A DNA stretch of 64,000 nucleotides from NCBI RefSeq assembly GCF_016801025.1, contig NZ_CP068983.1, forward strand, positions 1,364,001 through 1,428,000. Reading direction: 5' to 3'. Made by a program: the position numbers and the translations under genes. The stretch's first letter is position 1. The number at the start of each line of letters is the position of its first letter. Shown one piece after another: positions 15,431 through 23,956 of this stretch. The notes beneath the pieces are model-generated. The model was not told the DNA's origin. It searched no databases and saw only the letters and a program-made list of their open reading frames with translations. The DNA comes from Paradevosia shaoguanensis (GTDB lineage: Bacteria; Pseudomonadota; Alphaproteobacteria; Rhizobiales; Devosiaceae).

Positions 15431-16066
15431 CTACTCCTCCCCCAACCGCGCGCGTCCATCGGCAATATCGCGGGCCGCATCTTCGAGCACGTGCAGGAAC
15501 CGTTCGCCCGCCATCTCGATCGGCCCGGAATTCTCGATCAGCACGGCATCGGAGCGGATGCTTTCCTCGACCTGCATGCGGCTGAGGCGCTTGGCGATCG
15601 CCGCCTCGTCCTCGCGGCCACGGCTGGCGAGGCGCTTGGCGATGATGTCGGGATGGGCTGAGACCGAAACCACGATCAGGTGCTCATAGCGGTCGGCAAT
15701 GGCCGGAACCAGCGCGCGCGAAGTGTTGACGATCACGACGCGCCCGGCATCGATATCCCTGTCGATGCTGTCCGGCAAGCCGTAGCTCAGGCCGTGCGCT
15801 TCCCAGTCGAGGGCAAAGCCGCCTGCGGCCTTGCGGGCCGCGAAGGCTTCTACGCTCAGCGTATCGTGGTCTTCGCTGCGCGCATCGGCGTCGCGGGTGA
15901 TGATGCGGCGCGGGAAGACAAAATTGCTCCGCCCCTCAAGATGGTCGCGGGCGTAGTTGATGATCGAATCCTTGCCCGAGCCGCTGGGACCGACCACCGC
16001 CACGAAAGTGCCCGCCGTGAACGGCACGGGCTTGTGCAGAGCCTCGTCGGAAGCGGTTCTGGTCAT
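15431..16066 (-). CDS. phnN: ribose 1,5-bisphosphate phosphokinase
   Basis: The 211-residue kinase resembles guanylate kinase. Walker A GPSGSGKDS lies at 26-34, followed by the RRIITRDAD nucleobase-loop equivalent and a Lid region with KRLASRGRED. PhnN phosphorylates ribose 1,5-bisphosphate to PRPP, the salvage step after C-P lyase. It overlaps phnM by four bases (ATGA), so the two are co-translated. The core phnGHIJKL genes are not in this window. Confidence 0.9.
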   Translation of the reverse strand: MTRTASDEALHKPVPFTAGTFVAVVGPSGSGKDSIINYARDHLEGRSNFVFPRRIITRDADARSEDHDTLSVEAFAARKAAGGFALDWEAHGLSYGLPDSIDRDIDAGRVVIVNTSRALVPAIADRYEHLIVVSVSAHPDIIAKRLASRGREDEAAIAKRLSRMQVEESIRSDAVLIENSGPIEMAGERFLHVLEDAARDIADGRARLGEE

Positions 16067-17202
16067 ATCACCCGCTGCCCCTGGCGATAGACGGCGCGCA
16101 CGATCGGCACGCCTTCGTGGAGACGCACGCGCACGAGGTCGGCGCGCTTGCCGATGGCAATCTCGCCGCGATCGTCAAAGCCCGCGGCCCGCGCCGGGCG
16201 GCGCGTCACCAGCGAGATGGCCTCGGGCAGCTTGATGGCCTCGACCTTGTCACTGAGCGTAAAGACCGCCTGCATGAGCGAGAACGGCACATAGTCCGAG
16301 GAGAGGATATCGAGCAGGCCGTTCTCGGCCAGCTCGCGCGCCGAGACATTGCCCGAATGCGAACCGCCGCGCACGATATTGGGCGCGCCCATCAGCACGG
16401 CCATGCCGGCGCCGTGCGAGGCGCGGGCAGCTTCGAGCGTGGTGGGGAATTCGGCGACGCTGATGCCCTGCTCCACCGCTTCGGCGACGTGCCCGGTCGT
16501 GGCGTCGTCATGGCTCGCCAGCACGATGCCGCGCTCCTTGGCGACTTCGGCGATGGCGGCGCGGTTGCGCGGCGCATTGGCCTGCGATTCGGCGATGCGA
16601 CGCTCGCAGAAGGCGCGGAACACGTCGTCCGGCATCTTGAGCTTGCCCTGATAATACTTGGCGTATTCCGCCAGGCTGGCGAACTGGCGCTGGCCGGGGG
16701 CGTGGTCCATGAGCGAGGCCAGGCGCACGCGCGGATCGGTCTTGAAGAGCTCGAGGCCTTCGAGGCAATCGGGCGAGGAGACCTCGCAGCGCAGGTGGAT
16801 GTAATGGTCGGCGCGCAGCCGGTCGTCGGCCATGGCCTGCTCGATGGCATCGGCCAGCCGACGCATGTCGGCGTGGTCGACATCGGTCTGTTCGTCCGTG
16901 CCGAGCCGCAGCGCATCGAGCACCGTGGTGATGCCGGACGAGGCGACCTGCGCGTCGTGGGCCTGGACGGCGGCAATGGCGCCCCAGACCACGCCGGGGC
17001 GCGGCGCGTAGTGGTTTTCGAGGTGATCGGTATGGAGCTCGATGAGGCCCGGGATCAGATAATCGCCGCCGAAATCCTCGCCGCGCGCTCCGCCTTCGGA
17101 GATATCGGCGATGACGCCGTCGCGCAGCGCAACGGTGCCTGTTACCTCCTCATCGGCAAGGACGAGGCGGGCATTGGTGAAGACCTGTTCGGAAGCGGAC
17201 AT
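16063..17202 (-). CDS. phnM: alpha-D-ribose 1-methylphosphonate 5-triphosphate diphosphatase
   Basis: The 379-residue amidohydrolase-fold protein shows the PhnM metal motif IELHTDHLENHYAPRPG (His57, His60, His64 region) and the late LASHDDATTGHVAEA segment. PhnM cleaves pyrophosphate from the C-P lyase intermediate. It is the first gene of a phnMN pair, with a Pho box about 50 bp upstream of the ATG at 17202. Separation from the phnG-L core is common in rhizobia. Confidence 0.9.
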   Translation of the reverse strand: MSASEQVFTNARLVLADEEVTGTVALRDGVIADISEGGARGEDFGGDYLIPGLIELHTDHLENHYAPRPGVVWGAIAAVQAHDAQVASSGITTVLDALRLGTDEQTDVDHADMRRLADAIEQAMADDRLRADHYIHLRCEVSSPDCLEGLELFKTDPRVRLASLMDHAPGQRQFASLAEYAKYYQGKLKMPDDVFRAFCERRIAESQANAPRNRAAIAEVAKERGIVLASHDDATTGHVAEAVEQGISVAEFPTTLEAARASHGAGMAVLMGAPNIVRGGSHSGNVSARELAENGLLDILSSDYVPFSLMQAVFTLSDKVEAIKLPEAISLVTRRPARAAGFDDRGEIAIGKRADLVRVRLHEGVPIVRAVYRQGQRVI

Positions 17203-17252
17203 TTGCTAGGGAAACCATTCATCGGATCGGGCACTGCCCCTATCGCGCCAGT

Positions 17253-17270
17253 ATGACAGTGCGATGGCAG
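17253..17270 (-). promoter_or_regulatory. Pho box upstream of phnMN
   Basis: On the minus strand the sequence reads CTGCCATCGCACTGTCAT, two seven-base direct repeats four bases apart. It has one mismatch to the rhizobial PhoB consensus CTGTCAT-N4-CTGTCAT. It lies 51 bp upstream of phnM, so phnMN is probably induced by phosphate limitation. Confidence 0.7.
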
Positions 17271-17325
17271 ATGCCGCAACCCGCTGTGAGTCCCTGATTG
17301 GCGGGCCTTCAGCGCCCGCCCCGGC

Positions 17326-18246
17326 TTACTTGTTGGGCGCGTAGAAGATGTGGGCGCCGATGGCGGCTACGCGGTTGAAAGTGCTCGACCAGCTCGGGGC
17401 CACGGCCGTGGTGTGGTAGAACAGGGCCGACTTGGGAATGACGCCCGGGCGCTTGCCCTGCTGGAATTCGGCGAAAGCGGCGTCGGCGATTTCCATCGAA
17501 CGGTTCCAGGCGCGGCGCTCGCGGCCGACATCGGAGCGGCCGTCGCAGGCGAACGAGAACTGGCACTGATTACGACCCTTGCCGGCGTTCTGGTAGACGA
17601 CGCCGCAGATGGTCGTGGGGAACCGGCCGGAGAAGGCGCGGTTGATGATGACGTTGGCGACGGCCCACTGGCCCTCTTCGCTCTCGCCGCGCGCTTCGTG
17701 ATAGATGGCGGCGGTGAGGCAATTGCGCTCGTCGTCGGCCAGTTTCACCTTGCGGATAGTGGGCACGAACTTGTCGGCGGCATAGGCCGCCAGGATGTCT
17801 TCGCTCACCGTGTTCTGGTCGGCGGACGCCGCGTCGATGGCGGCGAGGGCCGGGTTCTGCTGGCGGGCGATATAGCCGAGCAGCACTTCGGTGGTGAGCT
17901 TGTGCTCGGGAACCACGTCGAAATGATTGAAGGAGCGCAGCGCCTGCTGACGGTCGACATAGGCCTGCAGGAATTCGGCGGTCAGCTTGGGCTGGACCTG
18001 GGAGAGCGGAACGACTTCGTCGATCGAGCCGCGCAGCGTGATCGGGCCGGAGAAGCTGGCGATCACGGGCTTCTGGCGCTCAATGGCCAGAGCATGGGAC
18101 GTCACCGCCGGCACGACTTCGGCTACCCGAATCGTATCCTGAGCGGGCGTTGCCCTAACAGTCACAAAGAGTACGAGCGCTGCGGCAGCGATAGCCGCTG
18201 CATGAACACTTGCACGAATTGCAGTGGCGAGATGGCCTCTCGTCAA
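17326..18246 (-). CDS. SleB-type cell wall hydrolase
   Basis: The 306-residue exported protein has an N-terminal hydrophobic segment (about 14-35) and a C-terminal Hydrolase_2/SleB domain from about 178. That domain has the catalytic Glu in AIYHEARGESEEGQWAVANV (split: AIYHEARGE, then SEEGQWAVANV), followed by ICGVVYQ, QCQFSFACDG and ALFYHTTAVAPSW. Such proteins are muramidase- or amidase-like peptidoglycan hydrolases. In Alphaproteobacteria they act in envelope growth rather than germination. The only in-frame initiator near the signal segment is TTG at 18246. Confidence 0.82.
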   Translation of the reverse strand: MTRGHLATAIRASVHAAAIAAAALVLFVTVRATPAQDTIRVAEVVPAVTSHALAIERQKPVIASFSGPITLRGSIDEVVPLSQVQPKLTAEFLQAYVDRQQALRSFNHFDVVPEHKLTTEVLLGYIARQQNPALAAIDAASADQNTVSEDILAAYAADKFVPTIRKVKLADDERNCLTAAIYHEARGESEEGQWAVANVIINRAFSGRFPTTICGVVYQNAGKGRNQCQFSFACDGRSDVGRERRAWNRSMEIADAAFAEFQQGKRPGVIPKSALFYHTTAVAPSWSSTFNRVAAIGAHIFYAPNK

Positions 18247-18632
18247 TACGCCCCGTCTTTCCCCGACGCCGCCCTAATCAGCCAAGCCCGGCTAGCGACC
18301 CCAGATTTTTCGTCTGTTCCCGGGCAGCAACCTATCGGAGCCAAAGCCGGGAGGGAACCCAGAATTTACGTCTGTTTAACCATGTCCGCTAACGTCTTAA
18401 AACACGGTTAACGGGCTCCGGGCAGCTTGATACCTCAATATCTGGAAGGAGTTGCGCGAAATCGGCCACAGGGCGAATGGTTAATTACCAGAGCCGTTGC
18501 AATTTTAACGATTTGGGCGGAACTGATGCCCCGAGGCCACGGCGGCGGCTGGATGGAAGGGCTTTACGGGTGCTAATGGAGAGAACCTGCCGCGTGATTC
18601 TCATTCCCTGCCCATGACGGTCCGGAACCCCG
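18247..18632. other. long intergenic region, no gene seen
   Basis: This 386-bp divergent promoter region between the SleB-type and DUF1275 genes contains AT-rich patches near 18375-18410 and 18480-18515. The second patch includes TTTTAACGATTTG, loosely similar to part of the 68-bp element near 37700. No open frame or RNA gene was recognised. Confidence 0.5.
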
Positions 18633-19346
18633 ATGCTGATTAAGGAAGGCGACGAGCGCACGGTCGCGGTCGACGTGCGCCTGGCTTCGATTCTGGCGGG
18701 CGTCGCCGGCGCGGTGAACGCCGCCGGCTTCCACGCCATCGGCTATTACTCGGCCAACATGACCGGCAACGTCTCGGCGCTTTCCGATTACATCGCGAGT
18801 GGCAATTTCCGGCTGGCGCTGCTCTATGGCGGCATCGTCATCGCCTTCATCTCGGGCGCCTGGGCGTCCTCGCTGATGATCAATTACGGACGCCGCCGCA
18901 AGGCCAAAGCCGTCTATGCCTATTCGGTACTGACCGAGGGTACGCTGCTGGCGCTGTTCGGCCTCGCCGATCTCTGGCTGCCGGGCATCCATCGCAGCGT
19001 GGTGCTGATCATTGGCCTCAGCTTCCTCATGGGGCTCCAGAACGCCTCGGCGACGCGCATTTCCAATGCGCGCGTGCGCACCACGCACGTGTCGGGCATG
19101 GCCACGGATGTCGGCATCGAGCTGGCGACGCTCTTCGATATCAAGCGGGGGGTGGAGCCCGAGGAAGACTGGCCGGCGAATCGGTCGCGCCTGCGCCTCC
19201 ACACCACGACGATCCTCGCCTTCGTCTTCGGCGGCATCGCGGGCGTCCTGCTGTATGGCTATATCGCCGGCGCCATGCTGGTGGGCGCCGGCATCCTGCT
19301 GGTCTCGATCGCCGTACCGGAAATCCACAAGACCCGGCGGCGCTGA
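18633..19346 (+). CDS. YoaK family (DUF1275) membrane protein
   Basis: The 237-residue inner-membrane protein has about six hydrophobic helices. It carries the DUF1275 hallmarks DVRLASILAGVAGAVNA near the N-terminus, YYSANMTGNVSALS at about 38-51, and GLQNASATRISNARVRTTHVSG at about 134-155 (written GLQNASATRI and RVRTTHVSG). The family is of unknown function. The gene ends three bases from the convergent HAD gene. Confidence 0.85.
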   Translation: MLIKEGDERTVAVDVRLASILAGVAGAVNAAGFHAIGYYSANMTGNVSALSDYIASGNFRLALLYGGIVIAFISGAWASSLMINYGRRRKAKAVYAYSVLTEGTLLALFGLADLWLPGIHRSVVLIIGLSFLMGLQNASATRISNARVRTTHVSGMATDVGIELATLFDIKRGVEPEEDWPANRSRLRLHTTTILAFVFGGIAGVLLYGYIAGAMLVGAGILLVSIAVPEIHKTRRR

Positions 19347-19349
19347 GCT

Positions 19350-20027
19350 TCAGCGCGCGGTTTCGACCAGCGGGAACGCGGCCGCACGCACCTGGTGCAG
19401 GCTTTCCATCACCGCAAAGCAGAGCTGGCGGATCTCATCGTTCGGCCCGACGAGGTCGGGGATCATGATGGTCTGCATGCCGGCCGCCGAGGCGGCGCGC
19501 ACGCCGGTATGAGAATCCTCGAGCGCCAGGCAATGGGCCGGCTCGATCCCGAGACGCCCCGCGGCCATGAGGTAAGGCTCGGGGTGCGGCTTGGGATTGG
19601 CCACGTCATCGCGCGTCACGATGGTGTCGAACATGTCGATGAGCCGCGCCGCGCCCAGATGGGCGGTCGCATGGGCATTGCGCGAGGAGGTGGCGATGGC
19701 CGTGGGGATACCGCGACCGCGCAGTTCGGAGAGGATTTCGCGGGCGCCGGCCTTGACCGGGACATCCACATGCATGCGCTCGCGCATCATCACGCGGCAC
19801 TTCTCGTCAAAGACCGTATAGGGGAAGGCGACGCCATAGGTGTCGATCAGCAGGCGATTGGTCGTCTCGTGGCTCGATCCGACCATGGCCTTGTGCACGG
19901 CATCGGTCATTTCGAAGCCCAGTTCACCGGCGACTTCGAAAACGATGCTGCGAAAGACGAGTTCAGTATCGAGGATCGTGCCGTCCATATCGAATATGGC
20001 GGCCTTGAAAGGCTTCAATTGCATCAT
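19350..20027 (-). CDS. HAD-superfamily phosphatase (beta-phosphoglucomutase-like)
   Basis: The 225-residue protein has HAD motif I FDMDGTILDTE (Asp12 and Asp14 region), motif II AIATSSRNA, and motif III/IV around ALEDSHTGVRAASAAGM. The helical cap places it in subfamily I with phosphoglycolate phosphatase and beta-phosphoglucomutase. Substrate is unknown. ATG 20027 brings motif I to the usual distance from the N-terminus; an in-frame ATG at 20063 would add 12 residues. Confidence 0.82.
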   Translation of the reverse strand: MMQLKPFKAAIFDMDGTILDTELVFRSIVFEVAGELGFEMTDAVHKAMVGSSHETTNRLLIDTYGVAFPYTVFDEKCRVMMRERMHVDVPVKAGAREILSELRGRGIPTAIATSSRNAHATAHLGAARLIDMFDTIVTRDDVANPKPHPEPYLMAAGRLGIEPAHCLALEDSHTGVRAASAAGMQTIMIPDLVGPNDEIRQLCFAVMESLHQVRAAAFPLVETAR

Positions 20028-20113
20028 TGCCCGAATATAGGGCCGTTCGCTCGGCTTTACCATTGCCGCCGAGCGCGTAGCGGCGTTGCGCCGCGCGAAA
20101 GCCTGGCCTTCGC

Positions 20114-20437
20114 TTAGAAGTCGTCGTCGTCCGGCTTGCGGCGATCCTTGCCGCTGCGGCGTTCGGCGTCCGTCCAGCCCTGGTTGCCCTGGCGGCGATC
20201 GCGGCCGGTCCGGCGGTCATTGGCGTTGGGGGCCAGGATATCGAGCGGCTCGGGCATGAGGTCGAGCGCGGAATCGACAACGATGGCAATGGCTTCGATA
20301 TCGAGCGTGCCGTCGATATCGTATTCCTTGAAGCCGAAGCGTTCGTGGATGATGGGCGCGCGCGGAACGCCCGCTGCGGCCTGACGTTCGAGCTCGCCCA
20401 CGATGGCCACCGCAATCCGCTGCTGCCGTTCTTTCAT
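20114..20437 (-). CDS. hypothetical protein, 107 aa
   Basis: No family is recognised. The first 70 residues look like a folded alpha/beta unit (MKERQQRIAVAIVGELERQA start). The C-terminus is strongly basic then acidic, with DRRTGRDRRQ, GKDRRK and a terminal PDDDDF, which looks disordered. No signal peptide or membrane segment is present. It lies between a HAD phosphatase and a LytTR regulator on the same strand. Confidence 0.6.
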   Translation of the reverse strand: MKERQQRIAVAIVGELERQAAAGVPRAPIIHERFGFKEYDIDGTLDIEAIAIVVDSALDLMPEPLDILAPNANDRRTGRDRRQGNQGWTDAERRSGKDRRKPDDDDF

Positions 20438-20548
20438 AATTCACTCCGTACGCGGATGTCCCGGGGAGTGAGCACTAGCCCCAAGCTGCTAAATTCCGCG
20501 GTGCTCAATCGATAAAATTTGAGACGATATTCGGGCAATCCAAAGGCG

Positions 20549-21313
20549 TCAGACAAGGAGGCCCGCCTCTCGCGCCGCGGTTTGGTAAGAGCGGCTGACG
20601 GGCAGGCGCACGCCGTCGGCCATCTCGAGAAGGATTTTGCCATCGAGGCGGACCACCGTGCAGACAGCGTCGAGCGCCACCCAGTGCGAGCGGTGGATCT
20701 GCAGCCCCGCCACCGGGGCCGTTTCGGCGATGGCATCGGAAAGACGCATGAGGATGAGGGCATGGCCCTTGTCGGTAACGACCTCTACGTAGTGGTCCTG
20801 CATCGACATATAGCGCAGCGCTCCGCGTTGCGGGAGCGCTAACCGCTTGAGAATGGCAGGTGGTGCCGGGCCTGTGGAAGCCTGGGGCTCAAAGCCCGCT
20901 TCCCGGTCCCCGCGCGGCGCGGTGTCCGAGAGCACAGTCAGCACCGAAACGCCCAGCGTGATGACGAAGCAGGAGAGCAGCAGCGAGCCGAAAGCCGCCG
21001 GGTCCGGCACGTCCTCGCCAAGGATGAGGATATTGATCAGCGCCACCGCCAGCGTCACCGGCATCGAGGCGATGGCGGCGAGGACCAGGACCAGCAGCGG
21101 CCGGTTGCTGATGATCGGCCGGGCGAAGCCCAGCGCCAGCATGGCGAAGAAGAGCCCGATGCCATAGGTCGCCAGCGCGATCACCGCCCAATAGCCGAGC
21201 CGGGCGGCGAGCGGGAGCTGGGCATAGGTGCCGAAGGGGCCGGTGAGGCTGAGCACGACGACAACCACCAGCAGGACGCCCAGCGCCCGGGGGTTCGAAA
21301 AGCTCAGCTTCAT
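20549..21313 (-). CDS. membrane-anchored LytTR-domain regulator
   Basis: The 254-residue protein has four predicted transmembrane helices in the first 140 residues. A LytTR DNA-binding domain follows (about 160-250) with RYMSMQDHYVEVVT, IHRSHWVALDAV and VSRSYQTAAREAG. No receiver or kinase domain is present, so it may sense a membrane signal directly. It is divergent from a DUF2306/membrane gene pair, which is a likely target. The ATG at 21313 precedes the first helix; longer in-frame starts upstream lack family support. Confidence 0.82.
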   Translation of the reverse strand: MKLSFSNPRALGVLLVVVVVLSLTGPFGTYAQLPLAARLGYWAVIALATYGIGLFFAMLALGFARPIISNRPLLVLVLAAIASMPVTLAVALINILILGEDVPDPAAFGSLLLSCFVITLGVSVLTVLSDTAPRGDREAGFEPQASTGPAPPAILKRLALPQRGALRYMSMQDHYVEVVTDKGHALILMRLSDAIAETAPVAGLQIHRSHWVALDAVCTVVRLDGKILLEMADGVRLPVSRSYQTAAREAGLLV

Positions 21314-21445
21314 TTCACGAAGCGCGAATTGCAGGGGGCTGCTGTTCACGAAGCAGGTTCCGGAATTGACGCATCCGGGTTTGCCGTTCCCCAGGCGAGG
21401 CGTCAAGACCGCTCCGTCACCCGATGCCAGAGGGGCACGGCAAAG

Positions 21446-21952
21446 ATGGAGTTCAAAATGCAGCAGCCTTCGCTTCTCGATATCCTCACCCACACGCCGA
21501 GCTGGGTCTGGGCCGTCCTGGTCCTGGTGATCTGGATCGGCCTGCGCCGCACCCGCGATCGCGACGTCAGCCCGAGCCGTCTCGTCCTCTTCCCGCTGAT
21601 CATCGCCGGCCTCGCGGTCAGCAACATGGTCGGCAGCGGCTTCGGCGCCGCGCCCCTCGAAGGCCTGCTGCTCGGCGCGCTAACGGGCGTCTATGCCGCC
21701 TTCGTCCTCGAAAAGCGCAACGGCGCCATCAAGCTGCCCGATGGTAGGGTGCGGCTTGCCGGGGAATGGACCTCGCTGGCGGTCATCGTCGTGATCTTCC
21801 TCAGCCGCTACGTGACCACCGTCATCGGCACGGTCGATCCCGCTACCGCGGCAGGCGACGGCTTCCATTTCGTCACGGCTCTGCTTTCAGGCTTCTTCAG
21901 CGTCATGATGCTGGTGCGCACCGGGCTGCGGCTGCGCGTGGCGCTGGCCTGA
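21446..21952 (+). CDS. small integral membrane protein
   Basis: The 168-residue protein has about five hydrophobic stretches, starting with WVWAVLVLVIWIGL and including VRTGLRLRVALA at the end. The N-terminal half resembles CcdC/DUF6622-like proteins only loosely, so the function is unknown. ATG 21446 follows AGAGGGG; ATG 21458 behind a GGAG is an equally good start. It is 11 bp from the DUF2306 gene and divergent from the membrane LytTR regulator, which probably controls both. Confidence 0.65.
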   Translation: MEFKMQQPSLLDILTHTPSWVWAVLVLVIWIGLRRTRDRDVSPSRLVLFPLIIAGLAVSNMVGSGFGAAPLEGLLLGALTGVYAAFVLEKRNGAIKLPDGRVRLAGEWTSLAVIVVIFLSRYVTTVIGTVDPATAAGDGFHFVTALLSGFFSVMMLVRTGLRLRVALA

Positions 21953-21963
21953 GGGAGGGTGCG

Positions 21964-22464
21964 ATGACGCTCGAACCGCTGCTTTCCGCCTCGCCCATCA
22001 TCCAGATCCATGCCTATGCGGCAATTGCCGCCTTCATCCTGGGCGCCTGCGTGCTTTTCCGGCGCAAGGGCGATGCCCGGCACAAGGCCATGGGCCGGTT
22101 CTGGGTGGCGCTCATGGCCGTCGTCGCCGTCAGCTCGCTCTTCATCTGGGAGATCCGCACCTTTGGGCTCTTCAGCCCGATCCACATCCTGTCGCTGGTC
22201 ACGCTCTACGGTCTCTACAAGGGCATCGGCCATGCCCGCGCCCGGCGGATCGCTCTGCATCGGCGCACCATGCAGGCGCTCTATCTGGGTGCGCTCGGCA
22301 TAGCCGGCATCTTCACGCTCGCGCCGGGCCGGATCATGCATCGGGTCGTGTTCGGCGTCGACGCCGGCTTCCCGCTCAACCCGTTCGTGCTCGCCGCCGG
22401 CATCGCCCTTGCCCTTCTCGCCGGCTGGCTCGTGCTGCGCGCGCGAAGGTTACCGGAGGCCTGA
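21964..22464 (+). CDS. DUF2306 family membrane protein
   Basis: The 166-residue protein has four to five transmembrane helices. It carries DUF2306 traits: IQIHAYAAIAAFILGACVLF, then KGDARHKAMGRFWV, and HRRTMQALYLGALGIAG with conserved His residues at helix ends. The function of the family is unknown. The pattern of paired histidines recalls haem or quinone proteins. It follows the preceding membrane gene by 11 bp. Confidence 0.78.
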   Translation: MTLEPLLSASPIIQIHAYAAIAAFILGACVLFRRKGDARHKAMGRFWVALMAVVAVSSLFIWEIRTFGLFSPIHILSLVTLYGLYKGIGHARARRIALHRRTMQALYLGALGIAGIFTLAPGRIMHRVVFGVDAGFPLNPFVLAAGIALALLAGWLVLRARRLPEA

Positions 22465-22561
22465 CCGGGAAGGGAAAATACGATGTTTTCTGGACATGCG
22501 GTCTTAAGGGGATGACCCTATAGAAAACCCATATGCGCCAGGACGGCGCTCTGGTTCGATA

Positions 22562-23905
22562 ATGCTCAAAGAATTGCGCAACTGGTTCCAGATGCAGGAT
22601 GGCATCGAGGACGGAACCACCGGGACCGATACGCTTCCCACAGGCCTCGCCGGCGCTTACCAGCCCGGTGCGTGCGGAACCGTAGCACCACCCCGATCGC
22701 TCAGTTTCATCGTTGATCCGGACGTCGCGTCTGCGCAGAGCCTTGCCGCTGTTTTATCGGCATCGGGCGTGGACGCCGCCATTTTCGCCAATGGCGAATC
22801 CCTTGCCGCAGGGTTGCGGCGTTCCACGCCCGAACTTGTTTTCCTGGATGTCACCACGCACGGCGAAGAAGCCATCGAGGCCCTGCACAGCATGGGCAAT
22901 GGCCGGTTCGTGGGCGCGGTGCAATTGGTGGGCACACCATCCTCGCCCGTCGTCGATGCCGTGCGTCGCATGGGCGGGCTCCACGGGCTCGACATGCTCG
23001 AGCCGATTGCCAAACCTCTGATGCCCGGCATGGTCCGGCGGGTGCTGCGCGAGCAGAAGCTCATCGCGCCCGGCCAGGAGCCGCTGGTGGACCTGGGCGA
23101 AGCCCTCGCCAATGACTGGGTCGAGTTCTGGTATCAGCCCAAGATCGATCTCAAGAAGCGTCATGTCGCCGGCGTCGAGAGCTTCGTGCGCCTGCGCCAT
23201 CCGCGCCTGGGCGTCCTCCAGCCCGCCGATTTCATGGCCGGCGCCACCGAAGACGAGATGATGATCCTGAGCGAAGGCGCGCTGGTTTCGGCCCTGCGCG
23301 CGGCGAGCAATTTCGCCCGGCTGGGCATCTCGCTCAAATTCGCCGTCAACCTTTCCGCGAAGGGGCTGCTGACGCTCCCCATCGCCCAGATAGTCCGTGA
23401 ACTCGGACCCAAACACCACAATTGGCCAGGCCTGCTGCTGGACGTCACCGAAGCGCAGATCGATCAAAACCTGGCCGAAGTGCAGGCGGTGAGTCGGGGG
23501 CTCACCGCCTGCGGGGCACTTCTGGCCGTCGATGCCTTCAGCGGCGAATACCTGTCGCTGGCGACGCTCGGCCAGCTTCCCATTGCCGAGCTCAAGCTCG
23601 ACGCGTCCCTCGTGGCCGATTGCGCGGTCGATCTCGATCGCTCCTCGACCTGCCGCACCGCCATCGCCATGGCCCACCGGCTCGGCTGCACAACGGTCGG
23701 AGCCGGCATGGAAAAGGCCGCCGACATGATGGTGCTGCAGGGCATGGGCTGCGATCTGGGCCAGGGTCATTTCTTCGGCCAGGCCATGCCCGAGGAGCGC
23801 CTCCTCGCCATGATGCAGCAGCGCGCCATGACCACGGCCTCGACCGCCAATCGCGCGCGGCCACCCGTCCGCCCGGCCGCGCCCCTGCGCGCCCGCTGGA
23901 GCTAG
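22562..23905 (+). CDS. REC-EAL protein with degenerate EAL domain
   Basis: The 447-residue cytosolic protein has a receiver-like region (about 46-165) with candidate phospho-acceptor Asp96 in LVFLDVTTHG and Lys151. An EAL domain occupies about 183-415. The EAL signature is ESF (206-208). The DDFG metal motif is DAFSG (324-328), and the AEGVE motif is GAGME. GCDLGQGHFFGQAMP near the end is conserved. It is therefore probably not an active c-di-GMP phosphodiesterase and may bind the nucleotide or a protein partner. It stands alone between DUF2306 and GMC oxidoreductase genes. Confidence 0.8.
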   Translation: MLKELRNWFQMQDGIEDGTTGTDTLPTGLAGAYQPGACGTVAPPRSLSFIVDPDVASAQSLAAVLSASGVDAAIFANGESLAAGLRRSTPELVFLDVTTHGEEAIEALHSMGNGRFVGAVQLVGTPSSPVVDAVRRMGGLHGLDMLEPIAKPLMPGMVRRVLREQKLIAPGQEPLVDLGEALANDWVEFWYQPKIDLKKRHVAGVESFVRLRHPRLGVLQPADFMAGATEDEMMILSEGALVSALRAASNFARLGISLKFAVNLSAKGLLTLPIAQIVRELGPKHHNWPGLLLDVTEAQIDQNLAEVQAVSRGLTACGALLAVDAFSGEYLSLATLGQLPIAELKLDASLVADCAVDLDRSSTCRTAIAMAHRLGCTTVGAGMEKAADMMVLQGMGCDLGQGHFFGQAMPEERLLAMMQQRAMTTASTANRARPPVRPAAPLRARWS

Positions 23906-23956
23906 ACGCCGGGCGCTGCCTGCCGCTATCACTTGGCGGCGGGAGAACGCTCATCC

